A stretch of DNA of 40,525 nucleotides from CAZCEC01 sp964497615 (GTDB lineage Bacteria; Chloroflexota; Anaerolineae; Anaerolineales; UBA6663), in the NCBI GenBank assembly GCA_964497615.1, contig CAZCEC010000060.1, forward strand, positions 1 to 40,525, in the 5' to 3' direction. This document shows, one piece after another, positions 34,084-40,525 of the stretch. Made by a program: the position numbers and the translations under genes. The first letter of the stretch is position 1; every line of letters starts with the position of its first letter. Below the pieces are notes generated by a model. That model was given only the letters and a program-made list of their open reading frames with translations. It searched no databases and was not told where the DNA came from.

Positions 34084-34932
34084 CTAGCGCTTGCTGGCTG
34101 CCTGCCGTCCGCGCTCCGACTTGCCCTTGCCGCCGCCGGTCTTGCCGGCCCCGGTCTTGCCGCCGCCGGCCTTGTCGTTCGCGGCCCCGGCCGGCGCGCG
34201 CCGGAAGGTAAAGATGCTCTTCCAATCCACCGGCGAGGTCACCGCATACTGCACGATGCTGACCGCGTTGCCGATGACCCAATAGATCGACAAGCCAGAC
34301 GGGAACTGGAGCGACATCCACCCGATCATCAGCGGCATCATCAGCGTCATCTGCTGCGACATGGCCTGTGCCTGCTGATTATCCACCGCCGCCGCCGGCT
34401 GCATCACCTTCGACTGGAGCCAGGTCGTGGCCACCACCAGCAGCGGCAGCACGAAGAACGGGTCCGGCAGCCCCAGGTTCAGCCACAGGAAGCTGTTTTG
34501 CAGCGGGATCAGGCCCGCCAGGTCCGACAGGAACGGGTAGATGTGCTTCGACAGGTCCAGCAGTTGGATGGGCGAGGCCGCCATCGCCAGGTTGATGGCC
34601 TGATACAGCCCGATCAGCACCGGGAACTGAATCAGCATCGGCAGGCAGCTCCCAAACGGGTTCACGCCCGCCTCCTTGTACAGCTTCATCTGCTCCTGGG
34701 TCAGCTTCTCCCGGTCCTTAGCGTACTTCTCCTGGGTCTTCTTCCAGGCGTCGCTCTTTTGCAGCTCGGCCAGCTTCTTCTGCGACTTCTGCGTCTGGTA
34801 CGTCAGCGGGAAGGTCACCATCCGGATCAGCACCGTGAAGACCAGGATGGTCAGGGTGAAATTGTGGAACAGCACCTGGTACAGCACCAGGAGCAGGTTC
34901 AGCATCGGGTTGACGATCAGGGTATCCCACAT
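34084..34932 (-). CDS. yidC: Membrane protein insertase YidC
   Basis: 282-residue Oxa1/YidC insertase of the short type without the large periplasmic domain. Hydrophobic helices, the conserved arginine in the first core helix (VFTVLIRMVTFPLT), and the charged cytoplasmic hairpin (LQKSDAWKKTQEKY) are visible. The C-terminal tail is basic and Gly-rich (GGGKTGAGKTGGGKGK), which may contact the ribosome. It lies 6 bases after the PQQ-repeat lipoprotein gene. Confidence 0.96.
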   Translation of the reverse strand: MWDTLIVNPMLNLLLVLYQVLFHNFTLTILVFTVLIRMVTFPLTYQTQKSQKKLAELQKSDAWKKTQEKYAKDREKLTQEQMKLYKEAGVNPFGSCLPMLIQFPVLIGLYQAINLAMAASPIQLLDLSKHIYPFLSDLAGLIPLQNSFLWLNLGLPDPFFVLPLLVVATTWLQSKVMQPAAAVDNQQAQAMSQQMTLMMPLMIGWMSLQFPSGLSIYWVIGNAVSIVQYAVTSPVDWKSIFTFRRAPAGAANDKAGGGKTGAGKTGGGKGKSERGRQAASKR

Positions 34933-34938
34933 GTGTCG

Positions 34939-36129
34939 TTACCTGCTCGGCGCAAAGGCCCAGCGCACCGTCGCGTCGAGCGCCGGGGTGTAGGCCACCA
35001 CCAGATTATCGCCGCCAAACGGCGCCACCAGTATCAAATCACCGGCCACGATCGGGGCCGCCAAGATTTGCCCCTTCAGCGTCTGCGTATGCCGCACCGC
35101 CCCCGTCGCGCGGTCCAGCGCGAAGAAGTTGCCGTCGCGGTCGCCCACGTACAGCAAGTCGCTGGTCAGGGCCGGCCGGGCCCGCATCTGGCCGCCGGGC
35201 TTCACCGGCGCCCACACGTCCACGCCGGTCGCCGCGTCCACGGCATATACCGTGCCGGCCACATCCGCAAAGTATAACACCCCATTGTCCAGCGCCGGCC
35301 CGCTCCACACCCAGTTGGTGGTGTCCCTTGCCCAGCGCTCATCGCCAGTCGCTGTGTCCAAGGCCAGCAGCTTGCTGCCAAACGTCCCCACGAAGATCAT
35401 TTCACCGTCGCTGCTGATGCTGGGCGTGCCCGCCAGCGCCGCGCCCAGGTCCTTCGACCACCGCACCGCGCTGGTTTCCGCGTTCAGCGCGTAGAGCTTG
35501 TGGTCCAGCGACGCCACGAACACCGTGTCGCCGGTGACCAGCGGGGCCGCCCACACGTCGCGCTCCGCGTCGAAACGCCACAGGTCCTGCCCTGTGGCAG
35601 CGTCCACCGCATACACCGCGCCGCTGGCCAGCCCTACGTACACCACGCCCTGCGTCAGGGTCACGCCGCCCACAATGCGATTGTCCACCGCGGGCGATAG
35701 ACCCAGGAAGCCCGCCTGCGCGCCCCCCTCGGCCAGCGGGCACCCTTCACGGTCAACCCCCTTCTGATCGAACGCCAGGCACCACTTGGCCCGCCCGGTG
35801 GCCGGGTCCGCCCCGGTCGCCGGGTCCAGCCCATACAGCACGCCGCTGTACGTACCCGCCGGGCCTTCCGACCCGACCACGATGATGTCGTCGCCCACGC
35901 CGGCATCCGACACAAAGATGCCCGCGTTGCCCGCGTAACCCTCAGGCGGGAACTTCCACACCTGCTGGCCGCTCTGCACGTTGATGGCGTAGACGCTCGG
36001 CCCTTCCGCCAGAAAGGCCACTTGGCCGTTGGTGGCCAGGCCCGGCCACGTTTGCGTGCGCGCCGGGCCGCAGGCTGCCAGGGTCAGGGCCAGCAGCGCC
36101 CCGCTGATGATCAATAGCTTGGACCGCAA
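34939..36129 (-). CDS. PQQ-repeat beta-propeller lipoprotein (BamB-like)
   Basis: 396-residue secreted lipoprotein: signal LLIISGALLALTLAAC with lipid-bearing Cys20, then a beta propeller built of at least six PQQ-type blades (YAINVQSGQQVW, YAVDAATGQDLW, YALNAETSAVRW, LALDTATGDERW, YAVDAATGVDVW, FALDRATGAVRH). It looks like BamB, but whether it takes part in outer-membrane assembly is unknown. Start TTG 36129 has AGGAGA seven bases ahead. Its place between yidD and yidC suggests a link to membrane protein insertion. Confidence 0.92.
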   Translation of the reverse strand: MRSKLLIISGALLALTLAACGPARTQTWPGLATNGQVAFLAEGPSVYAINVQSGQQVWKFPPEGYAGNAGIFVSDAGVGDDIIVVGSEGPAGTYSGVLYGLDPATGADPATGRAKWCLAFDQKGVDREGCPLAEGGAQAGFLGLSPAVDNRIVGGVTLTQGVVYVGLASGAVYAVDAATGQDLWRFDAERDVWAAPLVTGDTVFVASLDHKLYALNAETSAVRWSKDLGAALAGTPSISSDGEMIFVGTFGSKLLALDTATGDERWARDTTNWVWSGPALDNGVLYFADVAGTVYAVDAATGVDVWAPVKPGGQMRARPALTSDLLYVGDRDGNFFALDRATGAVRHTQTLKGQILAAPIVAGDLILVAPFGGDNLVVAYTPALDATVRWAFAPSR

Positions 36130-36138
36130 AGGAATCTC

Positions 36139-36198
36139 CTAGGGAACCGGGTCGTACCCGCCGGGGTTGAATGCCGAATGGTGCACCGCAAACATCAT
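36139..36198 (-). pseudogene. 19-codon ORF repeating the C-terminus of YidD
   Basis: The short frame reads MMFAVHHSAFNPGGYDPVP and its last ten residues equal the YidD C-terminus. At DNA level 36142-36190 is a diverged copy of 36218-36262, with a few extra bases. It is most simply a decayed partial duplication of yidD; a translated micropeptide is possible but unsupported, because no good ribosome site is seen. It lies directly ahead of the PQQ lipoprotein gene. Confidence 0.6.
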
Positions 36199-36214
36199 GC
36201 GAGCCCTTTGTCCG

Positions 36215-36508
36215 CTAAGGCACCGGGTCGTACCCACCGGGGTTGAAAGGGTTGCACCGTAGCACCCGCCAGGCCGCCATCAGGCTGCCTCGGATGGCCC
36301 CGTGCTTTTGCACCGCCTCAAACCCGTAGCGCGAACACGTCGGATAAAAGCGGCAGGTGTTTACCGGCATCAGCCGCGAAAAAGTGAGTTGATACAGCCG
36401 GATCACCCCCAGGATCAGGGTGCGCGGCCATTGGCTGAGCCGAAAATCCGGCCGCCACGCCGGCAGCGCCGCCCGATGAGGGTGATCATGCTCAACACTG
36501 TCCATCAT
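36215..36508 (-). CDS. yidD: Membrane protein insertion efficiency factor YidD
   Basis: 97-residue YidD. The signature CRFYPTCSRYGFEAV and the ending RCNPFNPGGYDPVP are intact. It is a small peripheral membrane protein that helps YidC. The ATG at 36508 overlaps the rnpA stop (AAATGATGG), with AGGAAA upstream, so translation is coupled. Confidence 0.95.
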   Translation of the reverse strand: MMDSVEHDHPHRAALPAWRPDFRLSQWPRTLILGVIRLYQLTFSRLMPVNTCRFYPTCSRYGFEAVQKHGAIRGSLMAAWRVLRCNPFNPGGYDPVP

Positions 36509-36909
36509 TTCGTTTCCTGCTTCAACGCCACGCCGGCCCGCACCAATAACTGGCTCACCGCCGCCCGCACCGCCTCCAGCCGCGCCCCCGCCAGCGGCGC
36601 GCGGGCGATCAGCACCACGTCCCACCCCGGCGCCATTTGCGCCTGGCACGCGCGGGCCGCCTCGCGCAGCAGCCGCTTGGCCCGGTTGCGGTCCACCGCC
36701 CCGCCCACTGCCCGGCCCGCCACCACCCCCACCCGCGTGCCCCTTTCCGGTAGAGACGCCCCGGCCAGCCCAGGTTGATCGGGCCCGCGTCTCCCATCCG
36801 TTTCGGATTCGCTCCGCCGCCGGGCTGCTAGAACGACAAGCGGGTGGGCGTGAGATCGTCCATCGCGCCGCACCCGCTCAAAGTCGCTTGCGCTTGTCAG
36901 TCGGAGCAA
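36505..36909 (-). CDS. rnpA: Ribonuclease P protein component
   Basis: 134-residue RnpA, which assists the RNase P RNA in 5' maturation of tRNA. The N-terminal LTSASDFERVRRDGR and the RNR motif VDRNRAKRLLREAAR are clear. No ATG or GTG lies between the rpmH stop and the homologous start; TTG 36909 gives MLRLTSASDF. The frame stays open back into rpmH, where another TTG at 37008 follows an AAGAAGG, so a longer protein overlapping rpmH is possible. The N-terminus is uncertain. Confidence 0.92.
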   Translation of the reverse strand: MLRLTSASDFERVRRDGRSHAHPLVVLAARRRSESETDGRRGPDQPGLAGASLPERGTRVGVVAGRAVGGAVDRNRAKRLLREAARACQAQMAPGWDVVLIARAPLAGARLEAVRAAVSQLLVRAGVALKQETK

Positions 36910-36953
36910 GGCGAAGGCCCACCCGCCTTGTGCGCCGCCGGCCGCCCGGCCGC

Positions 36954-37172
36954 TTACTTCTTCTTGGCGGCCGCGCGCCGCCCCACTGGCGCCTTGGCCC
37001 CGTTCCAATTGACCTTCTTGATATGGTTATTCGCCGACACCGCCAGGCGCACGCGCCCCTTCAGGCGGCGCGCCTTCAGCACCTTGCGGCCCCCGGCCGT
37101 TGCCATGCGGGCGCGGAACCCATGTACACGGGAGCGGCGCCGGATTTTTGGCTGATACGTTCGCTTGGTCAT
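36954..37172 (-). CDS. rpmH: 50S ribosomal protein L34 with C-terminal extension
   Basis: 72-residue L34. The first 46 residues are standard (KRTYQP, HGFRARMAT, GRKVLKARRLKGR). About 26 more basic residues follow (ending VGRRAAAKKK), whereas most bacterial L34 stop near 44-47. It is the first gene of the rnpA-yidD-yidC operon and is divergent from rpsT. Confidence 0.96.
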   Translation of the reverse strand: MTKRTYQPKIRRRSRVHGFRARMATAGGRKVLKARRLKGRVRLAVSANNHIKKVNWNGAKAPVGRRAAAKKK

Positions 37173-37218
37173 GACCTGGTCACAATCTCTCGTTTAGGAT
37201 GGTTTCGAACAGCGCGGA

Positions 37219-37248
37219 ATTATACCGTACCGATTGCCCTTTGGTCAA
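37219..37248 (-). promoter_or_regulatory. Promoter of the rpmH operon
   Basis: TTGACC (37243-37248), an 18-base spacer and a perfect TATAAT (37219-37224) on the minus strand; start near 37212, about 40 bases before the L34 ATG. Confidence 0.8.
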
Positions 37249-37299
37249 CGCCAGTTTGTTTGGGGGGTGGTCCCGTTTGGACAACCCGCAACCGCTCAG

Positions 37300-37387
37300 A
37301 CTATGTCATTCTGGTCCGCTCAGTCATGTTATTCTGGACCGCGCGGACCATGTCATTCCGAGGCGCGGTCTTTGCGCCGAGGAATCT
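37300..37387. repeat. ATGTCATTC-type repeat cluster with hairpin
   Basis: Three units begin with ATGTCATTC or ATGTTATTC (37303, 37326 and 37350). The last forms ATTCC-GA-GGCGC / GCGCC-GA-GGAAT (37355-37385). This is the same family as the 9359-9458 element. It sits between the rpmH and rpsT promoters. Confidence 0.6.
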
Positions 37388-37424
37388 AACTCACCGATCA
37401 GGATTTGTATCCCCGGCGAATGCC

Positions 37425-37453
37425 TGGACAAACCCTCTAGTTTCGTTTAGAAT
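37425..37453 (+). promoter_or_regulatory. Promoter of rpsT
   Basis: TGGACA (37425-37430), a 17-base spacer and TAGAAT (37448-37453); start near 37460, about 38 bases ahead of the TTG start. Confidence 0.75.
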
Positions 37454-37497
37454 GCCGTGCTGTTCGGTTACACGCCCGTAGACGAGGAGAAAGTTCT

Positions 37498-37761
37498 TTG
37501 GCCAACACTGCTTCCGCCCTCAAGCGCATCCGGTCCAACAACCGCAAGCGCATCCGCAACAAGATGGTCCGCTCCGCCACGCGCACCGCCGTCAAGCAGG
37601 CCCGCGAGGCCGATGCCCCCGGCGCCGCCAGCGCCACCAAAGATGCCATCAGCGCCCTCGACAGCGCCGCGCGCAAGGGTGTCATTCACCCCAACAACGC
37701 CGCCCGCCGCAAGAGCCGCCTGATGAAGCGTCTCAACAAGCTCCAGGCCGCCGGCAAGTAA
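37498..37761 (+). CDS. rpsT: 30S ribosomal protein S20
   Basis: 87-residue S20, a helical protein that binds 16S rRNA. The N-terminal ANTASALKRIRSNNRKRIRN and the C-terminal IHPNNAARRKSRLMKRLNKL are typical. The start is TTG 37498 with GAGGAGAAAG upstream; no ATG is available. Confidence 0.97.
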   Translation: MANTASALKRIRSNNRKRIRNKMVRSATRTAVKQAREADAPGAASATKDAISALDSAARKGVIHPNNAARRKSRLMKRLNKLQAAGK

Positions 37762-37913
37762 CCTCCACCTGCGCCCTCTCCAACCGGGCTGGGTTGCCTC
37801 CCACACATAGGAGATGGCCCCGCCCGGTTTGCGTTCCCGCTCCCGCCGCCCCCCGTAGGAGTGTGTTGCACGCGCGATCCGCTGTCCCAATTCCCCCTTC
37901 CGCATTTTCCCTC

Positions 37914-37942
37914 TTGACCTAGAACACTCGTTCTGCTATAAC
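37914..37942 (+). promoter_or_regulatory. Promoter of the FtsK-like gene with SOS-box-like palindrome
   Basis: TTGACC (37914-37919), a 17-base spacer and TATAAC (37937-37942). The spacer contains AGAACACTCGTTCT (37921-37934), i.e. GAAC-N4-GTTC, the form of a Gram-positive-type LexA box. A repressor bound there would block the polymerase. Confidence 0.6.
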
Positions 37943-37962
37943 TGGATTGCACCCTCCTCACG

Positions 37963-38021
37963 CCTCCTCGTCCCCACCGACCCGGGGACGAGGAGGCCAG
38001 GGTGCGGGGCCAATGCCCCGC
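37963..38021 (+). other. Two strong hairpins in the FtsK-like gene leader
   Basis: A perfect 13-bp stem CCTCCTCGTCCCC / GGGGACGAGGAGG (37963-37975 and 37984-37996, 8-base loop) is followed by a 7-bp stem GCGGGGC / GCCCCGC (38004-38021, loop CAAT). Both lie in a leader of about 190 bases between promoter and ATG 38139. No T tract follows. Confidence 0.6.
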
Positions 38022-38138
38022 CAACCGCACCGTGCGCAAACTGCTCCTTGGCCTTCCCCCCTTGCCTGCTGCGCCGGCCCACCCATCGTCTGTAGCCCGG
38101 GCCTTCACCGCCCGGCTCAGGGAGACGGAGCGCCGGCC

Positions 38139-39161
38139 ATGGGCAGTGACACTATCACCCGAGAGTACCTGAACTTTCAGTCCGACCGCATTGAGCGCGT
38201 CCTCGCCTCCCACCGCGTGCCCGTGCGTGTCGAGGGCGGCGCCGTCACCCCGCGCTGGATTCGCTTCCACGTCGCCCCCGGCCTGGGCGCCAAGGTCGCC
38301 ACCATCCGCAACCTCTCAGAAGAGTTGGCCCTGGCCCTCGGTGCGCCCGACGTGCGCGTCTCCCGCGACGGCGAACAACTCGCCGTTGAAGTTCCCCGCC
38401 CCGATGCCGAGCCGGTCTCGTTACTACCCATGCTGCGGCGCATCCCATCCATACCGCGCTTCACCGCTTGCTTGGGCCTGGCCGACGATGGCCGGCCCCT
38501 GCTCATCCGCCTGCCCTCCCCAGACGTGGCCCATGTGCTCGTGGCTGGCGCCACCGGCTCCGGCAAGACCGAGCTCATGCGGGCCATCCTCGTCTCGTTG
38601 GCGCTCCACAACCGCCAGTCACAATTGCAGATCGTCCTGATTGACCCCAAGCAGCGCGGCTTCGCCCCCCTGGCCCGCCTGCCCCACCTGCTGGCCCCGC
38701 CCGCCGCCACGCCCGCCGAGGCCCTCACCCTGTTGGAGCGCTGCCTCGCCGAGATGGAGCGCCGCGACCTCGAAGGCCGCTGCTCCCCCCGCCTCGTCAT
38801 CGCCGTGGATGAGATGGGCGACCTGCTGGCCACCGGCGGCAAGGCCGTCGAGAACGCCCTCACCCGCCTCACCCAGCGCGGGCGCGAAGCCGGCCTGCAC
38901 CTCATCGCCGGCACCCAAAAGCCATCCTCCTCCGCCCTCGGCCCAATGCTCAAGGCCAACTTCCCCGTCCGCCTCGTCGGCCGCGTCGGCAGCGTCGAGG
39001 ATGCCCGCGTCGCCTCCGGCCAATCCGGCACCGGCGCCGAAAAGCTCCTCGGCCGCGGCGACTTTCTCGTCGTCGCCTCCGGTCACACCACCCGTTTCCA
39101 GGCCGCCTGGATCCCGGCCAGCGATTGGCCGGCCCTCCAGCGCTCGCTCGGTGCCCGCTAA
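38139..39161 (+). CDS. Soluble FtsK/SpoIIIE-type DNA translocase ATPase
   Basis: 340-residue protein with only the motor of FtsK. Residues about 20-100 match the alpha subdomain (IRFHVAPGLGAKVATIRNLSEELALAL). The RecA-like core has Walker A GATGSGKT (Lys143) and Walker B RLVIAVDEMGDLL (Asp224, Glu225), plus TQRGREAGLHLIAGTQKP. There is no membrane region and no C-terminal gamma winged helix, so it is neither standard FtsK nor a full SpoIIIE. It probably pumps or remodels DNA in the cytosol. GGAG stands nine bases before ATG 38139. Its promoter carries a damage-box-like palindrome and the tag repair gene follows. Confidence 0.9.
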   Translation: MGSDTITREYLNFQSDRIERVLASHRVPVRVEGGAVTPRWIRFHVAPGLGAKVATIRNLSEELALALGAPDVRVSRDGEQLAVEVPRPDAEPVSLLPMLRRIPSIPRFTACLGLADDGRPLLIRLPSPDVAHVLVAGATGSGKTELMRAILVSLALHNRQSQLQIVLIDPKQRGFAPLARLPHLLAPPAATPAEALTLLERCLAEMERRDLEGRCSPRLVIAVDEMGDLLATGGKAVENALTRLTQRGREAGLHLIAGTQKPSSSALGPMLKANFPVRLVGRVGSVEDARVASGQSGTGAEKLLGRGDFLVVASGHTTRFQAAWIPASDWPALQRSLGAR

Positions 39162-39210
39162 AGCATGTCCTGGCTGTCGCACCATCACGGCAGTCGCCCT
39201 GCCCCTCGCC

Positions 39211-39390
39211 TCCGTAGCGCGGGCCGAACGGTCTGCGCAGCGCCCCTGCCTGCCCCATCTTTTCGGAGCCGGGGTCATGCCCCGCGCCGCTGGCTGCCTC
39301 TGCCGCTCCTCGCCTCCGTAGTGCCGGTGCTGCTGCGTAGCGGCCCCGTCACGGCGGCGATCTTATCCGCCGCACCCGGCCCGACCTATC
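39211..39390. repeat. GTAGCGCGGGC-type repeat remnants between the FtsK-like gene and tag
   Basis: The 351-base gap holds CTCCGTAGCGCGGGCC (39210-39225), a second CCTCCGTAG at 39311, and GGCGGCGATCTTATCCGCC-type small stems. I see no gene or RNA here. Near the tag start, TCGAAC occurs at 39478-39483 and again at 39493-39498, possibly a regulator site. Confidence 0.4.
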
Positions 39391-39512
39391 GGATGTGATG
39401 GAATTGGAAACCTGCTCCGACGTGCGCTTATGTCCACTCTGACCACTTTGACCGCTTTGAATGCACACCCCAGAAGCTCGAACGAGATATATTCGAACAT
39501 AATTCCACCACC

Positions 39513-40088
39513 ATGACCATCCGTTGCGCCTGGGCCGCCCGCGAGCCCAACCTCAGCTACCACGACCGCGAGTGGGGCGTCCCCGTCCACGACGACCGCC
39601 TGCTCTTCGAGTTCCTCATCCTCGAAGGCGCGCAGGCCGGCCTCAGTTGGGAGACCATCCTCAAGAAGCGTGACAACTACCGCGCGGCCTTCGACAACTT
39701 CGACCCCGCCCGCGTCGCCGCCTACGGCCCCGCCAAGGTCGCCGTACTGCTGGCCAACCCTGGCATCATCCGCAACAAGCTCAAGATCGCTGCCGCCATC
39801 CAGAACGCCCAATCCTTCCTCGCCGTCCAGCGCGAGTTCGGCAGCTTCGACGCCTACATCTGGCGCTTCGTCAGCGGCCGGCCCATCCAAAACGCCTGGA
39901 CCAGCCTCCAGCAAATCCCCGCCCAGACTCCCGAGTCTCAGGCCATGAGCAAGGACCTGCTCAAGCGCGGCTTCAAATTCGTCGGCCCCACCATCTGCTA
40001 CGCCAACATGCAGGCCACCGGCATGGTCAACGACCACACCACCGACTGCTTCCGCCATCGCGAGTTGAGCGCAGCCAGGGGCCGTTAA
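39513..40088 (+). CDS. tag: DNA-3-methyladenine glycosylase I
   Basis: 191-residue Tag enzyme, which removes 3-methyladenine from alkylated DNA. Zinc-site residues are visible: Cys near the start (RCAW), His in YHDREWG, and the C-terminal NDHTTDCFRH. The substrate-pocket segments LILEGAQAGLSWETIL and GFKFVGPTICYANMQA are typical. The ribosome site is poor. The stop lies two bases from the end of the convergent parB fragment. Confidence 0.96.
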   Translation: MTIRCAWAAREPNLSYHDREWGVPVHDDRLLFEFLILEGAQAGLSWETILKKRDNYRAAFDNFDPARVAAYGPAKVAVLLANPGIIRNKLKIAAAIQNAQSFLAVQREFGSFDAYIWRFVSGRPIQNAWTSLQQIPAQTPESQAMSKDLLKRGFKFVGPTICYANMQATGMVNDHTTDCFRHRELSAARGR

Positions 40089-40090
40089 AG

Positions 40091-40525
40091 TTACCCATCC
40101 AACTTCGCACCGAGTTTGGCGATCAGATCATCGAAATGTTCGAGGGAATAGAAATCGATCGCCAGAGTGCCTGTGCCTTTTTTCTTGCCTTGCTGAATGC
40201 GAACCTTGGTACCCAGTTGCTGCGTGAGTTGCCGTTCAAGATCGGCGGTGTGCGCGGTGCGTGCCCGCTTGGTCTTTGCGGCCCCTTTGTCGCTGGATGG
40301 GCCGGTGGATTCAAGGACCTCGCGAACCGCCTGCTCAACCTGCCGGACGGACCAAGCCTCCTTGACGGCCCGGATCGCCAGCGCTCGCTGGGCATCGCCA
40401 TCGGTCACGCCCGCCAGCACTTTGGCGTGCCCCCCTGCCAGCAAGCCATCGCGAATAAACTGCTGAACATCACGTTGTAAAGATAATAAACGTAATGAAT
40501 TAGAAATAGTCGATCGCTCAACACC
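40091..40525 (-). CDS. Second ParB-family protein, N-terminal part outside the window
   Basis: 144 residues of a ParB C-terminal half, open to the window edge. It begins inside the helix-turn-helix (GVERSTISNSLRLLSLQRDVQQF), continues with GLLAGGHAKVLAGV and ends with the dimerisation region FYSLEHFDDLIAKLGAKL. It is clearly different from the ParB at 30691-31563. Base composition is visibly lower in G+C than the rest of the window and codon use is mixed (many TTA, ATT, TCT). It may belong to another replicon, a transferred segment or a misjoined contig. Confidence 0.85.
   Translation of the reverse strand, partial: GVERSTISNSLRLLSLQRDVQQFIRDGLLAGGHAKVLAGVTDGDAQRALAIRAVKEAWSVRQVEQAVREVLESTGPSSDKGAAKTKRARTAHTADLERQLTQQLGTKVRIQQGKKKGTGTLAIDFYSLEHFDDLIAKLGAKLDG

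Noticed and set aside
37173..37300. Replication origin next to rpmH
   Set aside because: No dnaA or dnaN gene and no run of TTATCCACA-type boxes; rpsT lies on the other side.
38001..38138. tRNA or other known RNA in the FtsK-like leader
   Set aside because: Hairpins are present but no cloverleaf, T-arm or CCA-type end.

Overview
This is a 40.5 kb, GC-rich (roughly two-thirds G+C by eye) bacterial chromosomal segment with very dense genes, frequent GTG/TTG starts, and -35/-10 promoters of the primary sigma-factor type. Gene content and order (rpmH-rnpA-yidD-PQQ lipoprotein-yidC-jag; pfkB-parA-parB-trpS; a GAF histidine kinase with a LuxR-type regulator; NYN and SPFH proteins) plus REP-like palindromes suggest an uncultured Chloroflexota, perhaps Anaerolineae-like. 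The taxonomy is inference. A 30-N assembly gap (28001-28030) and a sharp composition change after 40088 suggest a draft or metagenome assembly.

Region 1 (1-9482, minus strand): edge of a biosynthetic gene cluster. One giant ORF entering from the left edge encodes a hybrid PKS-NRPS with order ACP-KS-AT-AT-DH-KR-ACP-C-A(partial); two complete acyltransferases stand in tandem. A type II thioesterase lies upstream, and each gene has a recognisable promoter. Region 2 (9483-15423): a CBS-pair protein and an NYN/LOTUS-like RNase-type protein on the minus strand, divergent from a three-GAF histidine kinase and its response regulator (pseudo-REC, REC, LuxR HTH). Region 3 (15644-22227): nitrogen assimilation genes amtB, glnK and gltB. 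GltB carries an in-frame insertion made of dispersed palindromic repeat DNA.

Region 4 (22426-29598): a rhodanese lipoprotein, a barrel/golvesin-like protein, an SPFH membrane protein, then a PyrK-like / PIG-L / PyrD-like trio in which the redox proteins have lost key catalytic motifs. After the assembly gap come dtd and an unrecognised protein on the minus strand. Region 5 (29704-37172, minus strand): the chromosome-maintenance and translation operon pfkB-parA-parB-trpS, then the ribosomal/secretion operon rpmH-rnpA-yidD-PQQ lipoprotein-yidC-jag, closed by an intrinsic terminator. A 19-codon remnant of the yidD 3' end lies just downstream of yidD.

Region 6 (37173-40525): rpsT divergent from rpmH, an FtsK-like soluble DNA-pump ATPase with a structured leader and an SOS-box-like palindrome in its promoter, the DNA repair glycosylase gene tag, and a truncated second parB of different base composition at the right edge.

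Intergenic space is rich in hairpins of several REP-like families (GTCATTCCGAGG type, CCCTCTCCC type, GTAGCGCGGGC type, GTAGGGGCGAAGC type), which mark convergent gene ends, an assembly gap and the gltB insertion.
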